Counted from the stretch's first letter, positions 1-9,775 are shown. The stretch is DNA of 64,000 nucleotides from JAMXLO01 sp963799415 (GCA_963799415.1 CAWCXI010000023.1:141360-205359), one strand, 5' to 3'. Notes: generated from the letters alone by a model not told the origin. Numbers and translations are program-made.

Positions 1-2
1 CA

Positions 3-140
3 GGCTACGTGCTGCGCGGCATGCATCTGCTGCCGAAGCGCGGCGACAAGCCGGAATGGCAGCACACGCAGGACTATTGGCGCGAGAAGGACCAGTTCCC
101 GGCGATCGACCTAGATCACCAGCCCTTCGTCTACGCCTGA
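3..140 (+). CDS. C-terminal end of a flavin-containing monooxygenase-like protein (partial)
   Basis: Only the last 45 codons are inside the window; the reading frame is open from the left edge to TGA at 138-140. The tail (GYVLRGMHLLPKRGD..., then WQHTQDYWREKDQFPAIDL) resembles the end of NAD(P)/FAD-dependent Baeyer-Villiger/FMO-type monooxygenases, which carry a similar hydrophobic segment followed by a charged tail. No catalytic motif is in view, so the family call is from C-terminal similarity only. It converges with the rhodanese gene, 3 bases away. Confidence 0.55.
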   Translation, partial: GYVLRGMHLLPKRGDKPEWQHTQDYWREKDQFPAIDLDHQPFVYA

Positions 141-143
141 GGC

Positions 144-524
144 TCAGCCGGGCTCGACTGCCCCGCCGCCCGCTACCCAGTCCCTGAATCCGCCCAGATT
201 GCGGACATCGGTGAAGCCCATGTCGCGCAGCGTCTTGCCGGCCAGCGCGGCGCGCCCACCGCCGGCGCAGTACAGGATGACCGGGCGGTCCTTGCGGAAG
301 GCCGGATTATGGTTCGGCGAGTTTGGATCGGCGCGGGATTCAAGCGAGCCGCGGGGCACCGCAACCGCACCCTTCGCCTTGCCGCTCGCCTGAACCTCGG
401 TGCCGTCGCGAACATCGACGATCAGGGCGCCGGCCTTCTCGACCAGGCTGGCCGCCTCCGCCGGTGTCACCTTGGGGACCGCCGCGTGCGCCGCTGCCAG
501 CAATTCCTTGTAACTCGTTGCCAT
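144..524 (-). CDS. Rhodanese-like single-domain sulfurtransferase
   Basis: A 126-residue protein consisting of one rhodanese domain. The active-site loop is CAGGGRAA with the predicted persulfide-carrying Cys at residue 86, after the typical strand VILYC. The N-terminal part contains the family signature LIVDVRDGTEV around residues 34-44, and the C-terminus has GFTDVRNLGGFRDW. No signal peptide is seen, so it should be cytoplasmic, moving sulfane sulfur to cyanide or thiol acceptors. The ATG is preceded by a strong AGGAGG at suitable spacing. The substrate cannot be told from sequence. Confidence 0.9.
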   Translation of the reverse strand: MATSYKELLAAAHAAVPKVTPAEAASLVEKAGALIVDVRDGTEVQASGKAKGAVAVPRGSLESRADPNSPNHNPAFRKDRPVILYCAGGGRAALAGKTLRDMGFTDVRNLGGFRDWVAGGGAVEPG

Positions 525-575
525 CTGAATCCTCCTCGCAACCGAACTGCCTACTCTACGCCGACGGCGCGCGGC

Positions 576-1847
576 TTAGAAACTGACATGGCCGAACGTT
601 GCGAGCAGGACCCAATAGAGCAGGCCGCCGACCAGAAAGCCGACAAGGGTGCCGTTCACCCTCACGTATTGAAGGTCTTTGCCGACGCGGAGTTCCAGGC
701 GCTCGACGATGGTGTCGGTGTCCCAGTTCGCGACCACCTGACTGATGAATTCGGAGAGCCGCATCTGCGCCGTGGGCAACAGGCTGCCGACCACTGCTTC
801 GACCGCGATGTGCACGCGCTCACGTGCCGCCGGATCGGCTTCCAGCATCGCGCCGGCATTCGCCAGTGCACTCTCGATGTACGCGACAGTACGTCCCGTC
901 GGGCGCGCGGCATCGGTCTCCAGCGCGATGCGCAGCCGTGCCCACACGTCCCACAGCCAGGCCTGCACCGTCTCGTGAGCCACCACGCGGCGGATGGCGG
1001 CACCGACCTCGGCGGCACGCGCGGGGTCTTCCTCCAACCGGGCGATCTCGCGGCGTACCCATTCGTCGAAAGCGGCGCGCAGTTCCGACCCGTCGGGCTT
1101 CATTTTGTCGAGCTCGGTGTTCACCGTTGCCAGCACGCGGCGGGCGATCGAGGCGCCGAGCGCCCAGCCGACCAGCCGACCGCCCTGTTCGCGCACGCGT
1201 TCCTCGATGGCGACGCGCATCGCGTCTTCCTTGGCGCCGAGCAGGTCGCGGAGCTGTCCGAGGACGAAGCCGAACACCTCCTGATGGCGGCCACCCTCTA
1301 CCAGGCCATGCAGCGCGCGCGCCACCAACTGGCCGGCGCCAGGCCCGCCCAGCATGCGCGGCACGATGCGCGCGATCAGACGCCGGGCGCGGCCGTCTTC
1401 CACGGTCGAGAGGATGCGCGGGAGCATGGCGGCAAGCGCGGTTGCGGCGGGGCGCGCAGAGACGGGGTCGGCAAGGAAGCGGTGCAGGATGCCGGGCAGA
1501 TCGAGGCGGGCCAGCACCCCGCCGACCTCGTCGGCAGTGAACACGTGGGTGGCGACGAAGCGGCCGAGGGCGGCGCCGAGTCGCACCTTCTGGTTGGGGA
1601 TGATCGCGGTATGGGGGATCGGGATGCCGAGGGGATGGCGGAACAGCGCGGTGACCGCGAACCAATCGGCGATGCCGCCTACAAAACCTGCTTTTGCGGC
1701 GGCCTGGAGCAGGTCGGTGGCGGTCGAGGCGGGCAGGGCATAGCTACCCAGAGTGAGGACGGCCATCAGAACGAGGAGGGCGGTTGCGAAGGCCCGATGG
1801 CGCCGCAGCGTGCGCCGTGCTTGGGCGTCGGGGTCCGAGGGGATCAT
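576..1847 (-). CDS. DUF445 family membrane-anchored protein
   Basis: A 423-residue protein of the DUF445 (YjiN-like) family. An N-terminal membrane helix (about residues 21-41) is followed by the family hallmark GFVGGIADWFAVTALFRHPLG and IPHTAIIPNQK. The middle is a long helical, charged region. A second hydrophobic segment closes the protein (GTLVGFLVGGLLYWVLLATF). The length is normal for the family. Function is unknown; the topology suggests an inner-membrane protein with a large helical domain between two anchors. It reads away from the small genes that follow. Confidence 0.85.
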   Translation of the reverse strand: MIPSDPDAQARRTLRRHRAFATALLVLMAVLTLGSYALPASTATDLLQAAAKAGFVGGIADWFAVTALFRHPLGIPIPHTAIIPNQKVRLGAALGRFVATHVFTADEVGGVLARLDLPGILHRFLADPVSARPAATALAAMLPRILSTVEDGRARRLIARIVPRMLGGPGAGQLVARALHGLVEGGRHQEVFGFVLGQLRDLLGAKEDAMRVAIEERVREQGGRLVGWALGASIARRVLATVNTELDKMKPDGSELRAAFDEWVRREIARLEEDPARAAEVGAAIRRVVAHETVQAWLWDVWARLRIALETDAARPTGRTVAYIESALANAGAMLEADPAARERVHIAVEAVVGSLLPTAQMRLSEFISQVVANWDTDTIVERLELRVGKDLQYVRVNGTLVGFLVGGLLYWVLLATFGHVSF

Positions 1848-2156
1848 GCGAGGCGGCGCTTACCGTGGCGATCGGCGTCTCGCTGGCGTCTCGTTATCCG
1901 TGGGATGAGACAATTTCTCCTGCGATGGAGCACAGGCGGGGCGCAGTCGAGGACGAATGTGGGGACCACACGGGGCAAGATGCACAGCGATGGAGCATGT
2001 GCAATGCGGTGGCGGAGCAAAGGAGGATAAGCGCCGTTCGATTGGAAGCAAGCCAGCATGAGAAGGGGGCGGCAGAGGCGATTTGTGAAATCCGCGTGAC
2101 ACAAACAAGCCTGGGTTGTAATGTCAGGAAAATCGACCGGGGGAGGAATTGTTTCG

Positions 2157-2378
2157 GTGTCGGATAAGTTGCGTGACACTGTCCAGCTGGCGATCACACG
2201 GGCGTCGGCAAATTATCCGCCGCAGCAATGGCATGAACTGCCATCAAGCCGCAGAACGCGTGAGATTTACCGCGAGTTGCGTGAACTTGACGCTGCCGCA
2301 TTGCGCCGGCTGCAGGAGGTTACCGGTCGGGTCGTGCGCGGAGCGACGCGGAAGTCTCGATCAGTCGTCGAGACCTAG
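2157..2378 (+). CDS. Small hypothetical protein
   Basis: A 73-residue soluble, basic protein rich in Arg and Leu, predicted to be mostly helical (RTREIYRELRELDAAALRRLQEV). I chose the GTG at 2157 because a GGAGGA lies 9 bases upstream; an in-frame ATG at 2121 would add 12 residues but has no clear ribosome site. No family is recognised. It converges with the next gene with an 8-base gap. Confidence 0.5.
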   Translation: MSDKLRDTVQLAITRASANYPPQQWHELPSSRRTREIYRELRELDAAALRRLQEVTGRVVRGATRKSRSVVET

Positions 2379-2385
2379 GTGGCGG

Positions 2386-2655
2386 TTACCTGCTGAACTC
2401 GGCCTGCCACAGCATTTCCGCAAATTCGGAACGTGCCCGGGCACTCACGGCCTGCCCCGTTTGGCGTGCCCATTCCTCAAGTTCTCCCGGATGTATGATC
2501 ACTTTCACAACTCGCTTATGGCGTGCGCGCACGCCATACCCCGCGATGCTTGCCGTTTCGCGCCACACCGCGAACGTCTCGGGCAACCCGTTGTAGTCAA
2601 GATTGCGATGCTGTCGGTACTCGCGCTCCAACAGCCATGGCATAACCTCCACCAT
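2386..2655 (-). CDS. Small hypothetical protein
   Basis: An 89-residue soluble protein beginning MVEVMPWLLEREYRQ. It contains a beta-rich centre (HKRVVKVIIHPGELEEW) and a helical tail. The ATG at 2655 has a GGGGAAG six bases upstream; a TTG at 2673 would extend it by six residues. The segment VKVIIHPGELEEWAR resembles short antitoxin-like or ribbon-helix-helix proteins, but no motif is clear enough to name it. Confidence 0.5.
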   Translation of the reverse strand: MVEVMPWLLEREYRQHRNLDYNGLPETFAVWRETASIAGYGVRARHKRVVKVIIHPGELEEWARQTGQAVSARARSEFAEMLWQAEFSR

Positions 2656-2982
2656 AGTGAGCTTCCCCCGCAAGCTTGCGCAGCGGTATGCCGTTATTTG
2701 CGTTTTGTCAGATCAACATTCCGCTGGCGGCAGATGCGAAACGAGTTTCGCAGTCCACATCGGGGCTGGCGCCTCACCACGTAAATCCAACCTTGCGCCG
2801 CCCCCAAACCACGCCGCTCCTGCCGGGGGTGATGCCGGCACCACCCGGTTCCTCACGCACAATTGGCCTCGTCGCCATTGTTCCAGCCATTCCGGTGGCG
2901 CACTGTAGGGGGGCTGCGCTTCTGCAGCGTTTGGCCGAACGATAGCGCACGACCTGGGTGAAGATCGATCAGAGGTCAGTCC
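2656..2982. other. Intergenic stretch with no supported gene
   Basis: About 330 bases between two divergent genes. Overlapping reading frames exist on the plus strand but have atypical composition and no ribosome site. It presumably holds the promoters of the small minus-strand gene and of the histidine kinase; I could not pick out a convincing -35/-10 pair. Confidence 0.5.
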
Positions 2983-4023
2983 TTGCAGCAGCTATTCGAT
3001 TCCGAGCCGCGCGCTCCGTTTGCGCCTGACAGCACCGCAGTGCTCGCCACGCCGGACCAGACACAGCGCGAGAGCGAGCGCCGCTTCCGCGCCTTGCTCG
3101 ATGCCTTGCCGGCGGCCGTCTACACAATCGACATCGGCGGGCGCATCACCTTCTTCAACGAGGCGGCCGCCGAGCTCTGGGGGCACCGCCCGGAGCTAGG
3201 CAAGAGCGAGTGGTGCGGCTCGTGGCGGCTGCTGCATGCCGATGGCAGACCGATGCGTCACGACGAATGCCCGATGGCGATCGCGTTGCGCGAGGGGCGC
3301 ACGCTGACCGGCGAGGCGATCGCGGTGCGTCCCGATGGCACCCAGGTCGCGTTCGCTGCCTATCCCAAGCCCCTGCACGACGCGTCGGGCGAGCTGATCG
3401 GCGCAGTGAACACGTTGGTCGATATCACTTACCGCAAGGCGCACGAGGAGCGGCAGCGTCTGCTGATCAACGAGCTCAACCATCGGGTCAAGAACACGCT
3501 CGCGACCGTGCAGTCGATCGCGCAGCAGAGCCTGCGCGGCTGCCCTGGCGAGCACATCGAGTGGTTCCTTGGACGCCTGATTGCGCTGTCCGAGGCGCAC
3601 GATGTGCTGACCAGCCAGGGCTGGCAGGGTGCGAGCATCCGCGAGCTGCTGGCCCGGGTCATTGCGCCGCTGCGGAGCCCCGAACAGCAACGGTTTGAGA
3701 TCTCCGGGCCCGACGTGTTCCTTTCGCCGCGCATTGCACTGTCGCTGTCGATGGCGCTGCACGAGCTGTGCACGAACGCCGCGAAATACGGTGCGCTGTC
3801 GACGTCGGAAGGGCGGGTGCTGGTCACGTGGTCGATTGCCGGCCACGATCGACTGCGGTTGCAATGGGAGGAACAGGATGGACCGCCAGTCCAGGCGCCG
3901 ATTTCGAAAGGCTTTGGATCGCGGCTGATCACGCGCGGCGTGGCGCATGAACTCAGCGCCCAGGTGCGACTCGAATTCCCTGTCACCGGCGTCGTGTGTG
4001 AGATCGACGCACCGCTGGGCTGA
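2983..4023 (+). CDS. PAS-domain sensor histidine kinase of the HWE family
   Basis: A 346-residue soluble sensor kinase. A PAS domain occupies roughly residues 30-150 (AVYTIDIGGRITFFNEAAAELWG, then a PAC-like tail). The HWE-type dimerisation/phosphoacceptor motif ELNHRVKNTLATVQSIA carries the predicted phospho-His at residue 167, and the ATPase N-box ELCTNAAKYG has Asn 265. The start is a TTG with AGAGG seven bases upstream. It lies 7 bases before a single-domain response regulator, its obvious partner. HWE kinases in alphaproteobacteria often feed light, redox or general-stress pathways; the signal here is unknown because the PAS pocket cannot be read from sequence. Confidence 0.9.
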   Translation: MQQLFDSEPRAPFAPDSTAVLATPDQTQRESERRFRALLDALPAAVYTIDIGGRITFFNEAAAELWGHRPELGKSEWCGSWRLLHADGRPMRHDECPMAIALREGRTLTGEAIAVRPDGTQVAFAAYPKPLHDASGELIGAVNTLVDITYRKAHEERQRLLINELNHRVKNTLATVQSIAQQSLRGCPGEHIEWFLGRLIALSEAHDVLTSQGWQGASIRELLARVIAPLRSPEQQRFEISGPDVFLSPRIALSLSMALHELCTNAAKYGALSTSEGRVLVTWSIAGHDRLRLQWEEQDGPPVQAPISKGFGSRLITRGVAHELSAQVRLEFPVTGVVCEIDAPLG

Positions 4024-4030
4024 TCGGCTA

Positions 4031-4411
4031 ATGACAGAACAGGCGGAGACCAGATCGCGCGTCCTCCTCGTCGAGGACGAGGCAATGATCGCCATGCTGA
4101 TCGAGGACATGCTGGCGGACCTTGGCTGCGACGTAGTCGCCACCGCGGGCCAGGTCGACGAGGCGGTTTCACTGGCGCGAAGCGGGTCGTTCGATCTGGC
4201 GTTCCTCGACCTCAACCTGCGCGGCGTTCCGTCCTATCCGGTCGCACAGGCGTTGCGCGAGCGCGGCATCCCGTTCGCGTTCGTCACCGGCTACGGTACT
4301 GTGGGCACCGACCCGGCGCACGCAGACGCGCCCGTGCTGCAGAAGCCGTTCCGCGAGAGCCAGCTCGAGGCTGTTGTCCAGCGCCTGCGCGCGGAGCGAC
4401 GCCTGCCGTAG
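4031..4411 (+). CDS. Single-domain response regulator
   Basis: A 126-residue receiver domain with no output domain. The acidic pair is in VLLVEDEAM, the phosphoacceptor Asp is residue 60 (LAFLDLNLRG), and the conserved Lys is in VLQKPF. The ATG at 4031 is 7 bases after the kinase stop codon, so the two are probably co-translated. Such stand-alone receivers act as phosphate sinks, phosphorelay intermediates or protein-interaction switches; this one most likely takes phosphate from the upstream HWE kinase. Confidence 0.9.
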   Translation: MTEQAETRSRVLLVEDEAMIAMLIEDMLADLGCDVVATAGQVDEAVSLARSGSFDLAFLDLNLRGVPSYPVAQALRERGIPFAFVTGYGTVGTDPAHADAPVLQKPFRESQLEAVVQRLRAERRLP

Positions 4412-4510
4412 CGGCAAAGGCCAGCCCAGATCGAGGGGCAGACGCCATCCGTTGCAAGCCCGTGTCCGCTCGCTCATCCTGGTTATCGACCGATCGAGGG
4501 TGGTTTGCCG

Positions 4511-6805
4511 ATGGATGACGACTTCCGCAGGGCGGCGCTCGATTACCATCGACTGCCGCAACCGGGAAAGCTGGCGATCGAGCCGACCAAGCGGATGGCA
4601 ACGCAGCGCGATCTGTCGCTCGCGTATTCTCCTGGTGTCGCAGCGGCCTGCGAAGCCATCGTCGCTGATCCGCACGCCGCCTATGACTACACGGCACGTG
4701 GCAACCTGGTCGCGGTGATCTCCAACGGCACGGCCGTGTTGGGCCTCGGCAATATCGGCGCGCTCGCTGGCAAGCCCGTGATGGAGGGCAAGGCCGTCTT
4801 GTTCAAGAAGTTCGCTGGCATCGATGTGTTCGACATCGAGGTCGACGCCGAGGACCCAAAGCGCTTCTGCGACGTGGTGGCGGCCCTGGAGCCGACCTTT
4901 GGCGCGATCAACCTGGAGGACATCAAGGCGCCGGAGTGCTTTGCCGTCGAATCAGAACTGCGCCAGCGCATGCGCATTCCGGTATTTCACGACGACCAGC
5001 ACGGCACGGCGATCACGGTCGCAGCGGCGGTGCGCAATGGGCTGGTGCTGCAAGGCAAGGCGCTCGTCGATGCACGGCTGGTCACTTCGGGCGCGGGTGC
5101 TGCCGCGCTGGCCTGCGTCGATCTGTTGGTGTCGATGGGACTGCGGCCGGAGAATGTGACACTGACAGATGTCGACGGCGTGGTTCGCACCGAACGTCAA
5201 GGCATGCTGCCCAACATGGCGCGCTACGCACGCGATACAAACGCACGTGCGCTGCGCGATGTGCTCGGGGATGCCGATATCTTCCTGGGCCTCTCGGCGC
5301 CGCGCGTGCTGAAGCCGGAATGGCTCGGCCTGATGGCGCCGAAGCCGCTGATCCTGGCGCTCGCCAACCCGGACCCGGAGATCCTGCCCGAGCAGGTCGC
5401 CGCCGCACGGCCTGACGCGATCATCGCCACCGGGCGCAGCGACTTTCCCAACCAGGTCAACAACGTCCTGTGTTTTCCGTTCATCTTCCGCGGCGCACTC
5501 GATGTCTCCGCCACCACGATCAACGAGGCAATGAAGATCGCCGCCGCCGAAGCGATCGCGTCGCTGGCACGGATGGAGGCATCCGAGGTGGTGGCCGCTG
5601 CCTACGGCGGTGCCGCGCCGGTATTCGGCCCCGAATACATCATCCCCAAGCCGTTCGATCCGCGCCTGATCCTGGAGATTGCGCCGGCGGTGGCGCGCGC
5701 TGCGATGGACAGTGGGGTGGCGCGGCGGCCGATCCGCGACTTCGCGGAATACCGCAGCGGGCTCGAACGCTTCGTGTTTCGCTCCGGCCAGCTCATGCAC
5801 CCGGTCTTCGAGGCTGCCAAACAGGCGCCACGCCGCATCGTCTATGGCGAAGGCGAGGACGAGCGCGTGCTGCGTGCGGCGCAGACGCTCGTCGATGAGG
5901 GAATCGCGCGGCCGATCCTGCTCGGGCGGCGCGCGGTGATCGAGCGCAAGATTCGCGAGATGGGGTTGCGTATCGACCTTACTGACGGCGTGCGCGTGCT
6001 CGATCCCGCACAGGATGTGAATGTGTTTGGTCCGCTGCTGTCGGACTACCAACGTATGGCGGGCAGGCGCGGGATACCGCCGGAGGAGGCGGCGCACCGC
6101 TTGACCGGGCGCGGCACGGTCGCTGCGGCGATGCTGTTGCATGCCGATCTGGCGGACGCAGCGATCTGCGGTGGCAGTGCCAATTGGTGGCGGCAGGTGC
6201 AGTACCTGTTGCCGATCATCCCGCGCCGGCCGGGCGTCACGCGTGTGTATGGGCTGGGCTGCCTGATTCTGCAGCACGGCACGCTGTTCCTGTGCGATAC
6301 GCAGATGGTGGTCGATCCGACCGCCGAGCAGATTGCCGAAATGACGGTGCTGGCGGCCGAGGCGGTGAGCCAGTTCGGCATGACGCCGAAGGCTGCGCTG
6401 CTGTCGCACTCGAACTTCGGCGCCAGCGATTCGGAGTTGGCGCGCAAGATGCGCCGCGCCCTGGCCCTGCTGCGTGAGAAGGCGCCGGACCTCGAGGTAG
6501 ATGGCGAGATGAACGCCGATGCGGCGCTGGTCGAGGCCATCCGCGACCGGGCGGTGCCCGACAGCCGGCTGACCGGCACCGCCAACCTGTTGGTGATGCC
6601 GACGCTGGATGCCGCCAATATCGCGTTCACTCTGCTGAAGGCGGCTGCGGATGGATTGCCGGTGGGGCCGATGTTGCTGGGGATGTCGAAGCCGATCCAT
6701 GTCCTGGTGCCGAGCGTCACCGCGCGCGGCATCGTCAACCTGAGCGCGCTGGCGGTGCTGGAGGCACAGGTAGCACCCCCTCCCCCCAGAGGACGGGGGG
6801 AGTGA
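4511..6805 (+). CDS. maeB: NADP-dependent malic enzyme with C-terminal phosphotransacetylase-like domain
   Basis: A 764-residue fused enzyme. Residues 1 to about 425 form the malic enzyme, which converts malate to pyruvate and CO2 with NADP reduction. Its motifs include LAYSPGVAAAC, VFHDDQHGTA for metal/malate binding and a Rossmann segment near VTSGAGAAALACVDLLV. Residues from about 430 form a phosphotransacetylase-like domain (IVYGEGEDERVLRAA near its start, LLSHSNFG later), which in this family is usually regulatory. The length is typical. I start at ATG 4511, 10 bases after GAGGG; an in-frame TTG lies two codons earlier. The reading frame is intact, unlike the next three genes. Confidence 0.92.
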   Translation: MDDDFRRAALDYHRLPQPGKLAIEPTKRMATQRDLSLAYSPGVAAACEAIVADPHAAYDYTARGNLVAVISNGTAVLGLGNIGALAGKPVMEGKAVLFKKFAGIDVFDIEVDAEDPKRFCDVVAALEPTFGAINLEDIKAPECFAVESELRQRMRIPVFHDDQHGTAITVAAAVRNGLVLQGKALVDARLVTSGAGAAALACVDLLVSMGLRPENVTLTDVDGVVRTERQGMLPNMARYARDTNARALRDVLGDADIFLGLSAPRVLKPEWLGLMAPKPLILALANPDPEILPEQVAAARPDAIIATGRSDFPNQVNNVLCFPFIFRGALDVSATTINEAMKIAAAEAIASLARMEASEVVAAAYGGAAPVFGPEYIIPKPFDPRLILEIAPAVARAAMDSGVARRPIRDFAEYRSGLERFVFRSGQLMHPVFEAAKQAPRRIVYGEGEDERVLRAAQTLVDEGIARPILLGRRAVIERKIREMGLRIDLTDGVRVLDPAQDVNVFGPLLSDYQRMAGRRGIPPEEAAHRLTGRGTVAAAMLLHADLADAAICGGSANWWRQVQYLLPIIPRRPGVTRVYGLGCLILQHGTLFLCDTQMVVDPTAEQIAEMTVLAAEAVSQFGMTPKAALLSHSNFGASDSELARKMRRALALLREKAPDLEVDGEMNADAALVEAIRDRAVPDSRLTGTANLLVMPTLDAANIAFTLLKAAADGLPVGPMLLGMSKPIHVLVPSVTARGIVNLSALAVLEAQVAPPPPRGRGE

Positions 6806-6808
6806 GGC

Positions 6809-7369
6809 ATGCTCTGGCTCGTCCTCGGTGGCCTGACGCTGTTTCTGTTCCTGGGCGGACTGCGCGCCTTCGAGCGGGCGTCGGTAACCACGATCAAGTC
6901 GCTGTTGGCCTGGATCGCCGCGCTCGGCGGCATCACGCTGGCGCTGCTGCTGATCCTGACCGGCCGCGGGGCATCGCGCTGGGCGCTCTCGCCATGTTCG
7001 GCCCACTGATCTGGCAGCGCTGGCGGGCTTACCGCGCCTCGACTGGCGGGACAGCGGCAGCAACGGCCATCGGGTGGCTCCAGGCAGCCGCCGCCCCGAC
7101 GGCAGACCGGCATGACCCAAGAGGAGGCCTACCAGGTCCTCGGGCTGCATCCGGGCGCCACCGAGGCGGAGATCCGGGCTGCCCATCACCGGCTGATGCG
7201 CACCGCCCACCCGGACAGCGGCGGGTCCGATTGGCTCGCCACCCGCATCAACCAGGCGCGCGACGTGCTCTTGGCGCGAACCGGCACCGGCCGGCGCGGA
7301 GTGCGTGACGGCTCCCGCGGCAACGTGATACGGTTCGCTACTATGTGGCGGTGTCCGCTGCGCTGTTAA
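6809..7369 (+). pseudogene. Membrane-anchored J-domain protein, two compensating frameshifts
   Basis: The first frame (6809-6970) gives an N-terminal membrane protein (LVLGGLTLFLFLGGLRAFE, a second hydrophobic stretch, then ILTGRG). One base appears to be missing near 6972; the next frame gives ALGALAMFGPLIWQRWRAYRA. One extra base near 7035-7045 restores the first frame, which runs through GQRQQRPSGGSRQPPP into a C-terminal J-domain (EEAYQVLGLHPGATEAEIRAAH, with HPD at MRTAHPDSGG). The reconstructed product is a DnaJ-like co-chaperone of a type common in Acetobacteraceae, with the J-domain at the C-terminus facing the cytoplasm. The two shifts cancel, which points to sequence error rather than decay. 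Confidence 0.75.
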
Positions 7370-7436
7370 CGCCACATTTCCGCCTGCCGGCAATGTTCGC
7401 TGCCGCCGGATCTCGGACGATCAGGGGGACCCGATC

Positions 7437-8318
7437 GTGATCAAACCATTGCGCAAAGCCGTGTTGCCTGTCGCCGGCCTCGGCACGCGCTTTCTGCCCG
7501 CCACCAAGGCGATCGCCAAGGAAATGCTGCCGGTGGTGGACAAGCCGCTGATCCAGTACGCGGTCGAAGAGGCGCGGGCCGCCGGGATCGAGCAGTTCTG
7601 CATGGTCACCGGCCGCGGCAAGACCGCGCTGGTCGAGCATTTCGACATTGCCTTTGAGCTGGAGGCCACGCTGCGCGAGCGCGGCAAGGACGACGCGCTG
7701 GACATGCTGCGGGCAACTCAGGTGCGAGCCGGGATCGATGGTCACCGTGCGCCAGCAGGTGCCGCTCGGGCTCGGCCATGCGATCTGGTGCGCCCGCGCC
7801 TTCATCGGCGACGACCCGTTCGCCGATGCTGCTGCCGGACGACCTCGTGCTGGCCGATACGCCCTGCCTGCGCCAGCTCGCCGATGCGTATCGCGACACC
7901 GGCGGCAACGTCGTCGCCGTGACCGAGGTGCCGCGCGAGCAGACCAACCGCTATGGCATCCTGCAGACCGGCAAGGACGACGGCCGACTGGTCGAGGTGC
8001 ACGGGCCTGGTCGAGAAGCCGGCCCCGAAGGACGCGCCGTCCAACCTGTCCATCATCGGCCGCTACGTGCTGATGCCGGAGGTGATCGGCCATCTCGCGC
8101 GCATGGAGCGCGGCGCCGGCAACGAGGTGCAGCTGACCGACGCCATGGCGAAGCTGATCGGCAAGCAGCCGTTCCATGGCCTGCGCTACGAAGGCCGACG
8201 CTTCGACTGCGGCGACAAGATCGGCTTTCTGGAGGCGCAGATCGCCTATGCGCTGAAGCGGCCGGACCTGGCGGAAGCGGTGCGCAGATTCCTGCAGGAA
8301 CTATGTCGATCCGTCTGA
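7437..8318 (+). pseudogene. galU: UTP-glucose-1-phosphate uridylyltransferase, three apparent +1 indels
   Basis: The gene makes UDP-glucose for envelope polysaccharides. It starts at GTG 7437 with the nucleotide-binding signature AGLGTRFLPATKAIAKEML and continues in that frame to about 7720. Three single-base insertions, near 7725, 7826 and 8006, shift the frame in succession. The pieces join into a full GalU: QVPLGLGHAIWCARAFIG, then LLPDDLVLADTPCLRQL, then LVEKPAPKDAPSNLSIIGRY, ending LEAQIAYALKRPDLAEAV. No internal stop exists in the joined protein of about 292 residues. The gene is normally important for growth, so sequence error is more likely than loss; this needs read-level checking. 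Confidence 0.8.
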
Positions 8319-8357
8319 CTTTGTTGTGAGCGCGGTCTCGCGCGAAACGGTTTGACG

Positions 8358-9775
8358 ATGGCGTTCACCCATCGCTTCGATCCGACCACGCTGCGCGAGT
8401 ACGACATCCGCGGCATGGTCGGCCGCACGCTGCATCCGACGCCGATGCCTTCGCCATCGGGCGCTGCTTCGGCCGCATCGTGGCGCGTCAGGGCGGCACG
8501 CACGGTGGCCGTTGGCTACGATGGCCGGCTCTCCAGCCCCGAACTGGAGGAGGCGCTGGTCGAAGGGCTGAGCGCGAGCGGCATCGAGGCGGTGCGCATC
8601 GGCCGCGGCCCGACGCCGATGCTGTATTACGCCGCGACCACGCTGAAGACCGATGGCGCGGTGATGGTGACCGGCAGCCACAACCCGCCGGACTACAACG
8701 GCTTCAAGATGGTGCTCGCGCGGCAAGCCGTTCTTCGGCGAGCAGATCCGAGCGACTGGGTGACCAGGCGTTGGCTGGCGACGTGGTGGATGAGACCGCG
8801 GCGCCGGAGCGCAACGTTCGATGTTGTCGACGGATTACGTCGCACGCCTGCTCTGCCGATTGGGATGGCGGCGACCGCCTTCTGAAGGTGGTGTGGGACA
8901 ACGGCAACGGTGCGGCCGGCGAGGTACTGCAGCGGCTGGTCGCCGGATTGCCTGGCGAGCATATCGTGCTGAATGGCACGATCGACGGCCGGTTCCCGGC
9001 GCATCATCCCGACCCGACGGTGCCGGCGAATTTGCAGCAGCTGATCGCGGAGGTCGCGGCGCGTCGGGCGGATATCGGCATCGCTCTCGACGGCGATGCC
9101 GATCGCATCGGCCTGGTCGACGATAAGGGGCGCATCCTGTTCGGCGATCAGTTGATGGTGCTGCTGGCGCGCGACGTGCTGCGCGAGCGTCCGGGAGCGA
9201 CGATCATCGCCGATGTAAAGGCGAGCCAGGTGCTGTTCGACGAGATCGGCCGCGCCGGTGGGAATCCGCTGATGTGGCGCACCGGACATAGCCTGATCAA
9301 GGCGAAGATGGCGGAGACCGGTTCGCCGCTGGCCGGTGAGATGTCCGGGCATATCTTCTTCGCGGATCGCTGGTATGGCTTCGACGATGCGCTATATGCC
9401 TCGGTGCGGATGCTTGGCGTGCTGGCGCGCCTGGACATGAAGCTTTCCGAGGTGCGCGATGCACTGCCGCAGGTGATCAACACACCCGAGGTGCGCTTCG
9501 ATTGCGATGACACGCGCAAGTTCGCGGTGATCGAGGAGGTCGCGGAACGGCTGCGGGCGGAAGGAGCGAAGGTGTCGGAAACCGACGGCGTGCGCGTGCT
9601 GACCGACGATGGCTGGTGGCTGCTGCGAGCTTCCAATACGCAGGCAGTGCTGGTGGCGCGCGCCGAGGCCGCGACCGATGCTGGACTCGAGCGGTTGAAG
9701 CAGGCGCTGGTGAAGCAGCTCGAACAATCCGGCCTGTCGGCGCCGGATTTTTCCGGGAGCCATGCGGGGCACTGA
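8358..9775 (+). pseudogene. Phosphomannomutase/phosphoglucomutase, about seven apparent indels in the first third
   Basis: This is an alpha-D-phosphohexomutase that interconverts hexose-6- and hexose-1-phosphates; it follows galU as expected for sugar-nucleotide supply. The phosphoserine loop VMVTGSHNPPDYNGFKM and the metal loop ALDGDADRIG are both present. From about 8870 onward the frame is clean to the stop. Before that, one base seems missing near 8435, and single extra bases occur near 8495, 8722, 8756, 8818, 8834 and 8868; the fragments join into a normal protein of about 470 residues. The start ATG 8358 follows the galU stop by 39 bases. Confidence 0.8.

Noticed and set aside
309..2030. 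A long plus-strand open frame of 573 codons
   Set aside because: It is antisense to the DUF445 gene, has no recognisable domain, and is rich in Arg, Gly and His as expected for a shadow frame in GC-rich DNA.
4952..7393. An 813-codon minus-strand frame
   Set aside because: It is antisense to the malic enzyme and the J-domain gene, with low-complexity composition; the plus-strand proteins have clear catalytic motifs.
7437..9775. Programmed frameshifting as an explanation of the galU and mutase breaks
   Set aside because: There are too many shifts, they lie at unrelated sequences, and none has a slippery heptamer with a following structure; these families are not known to use recoding.
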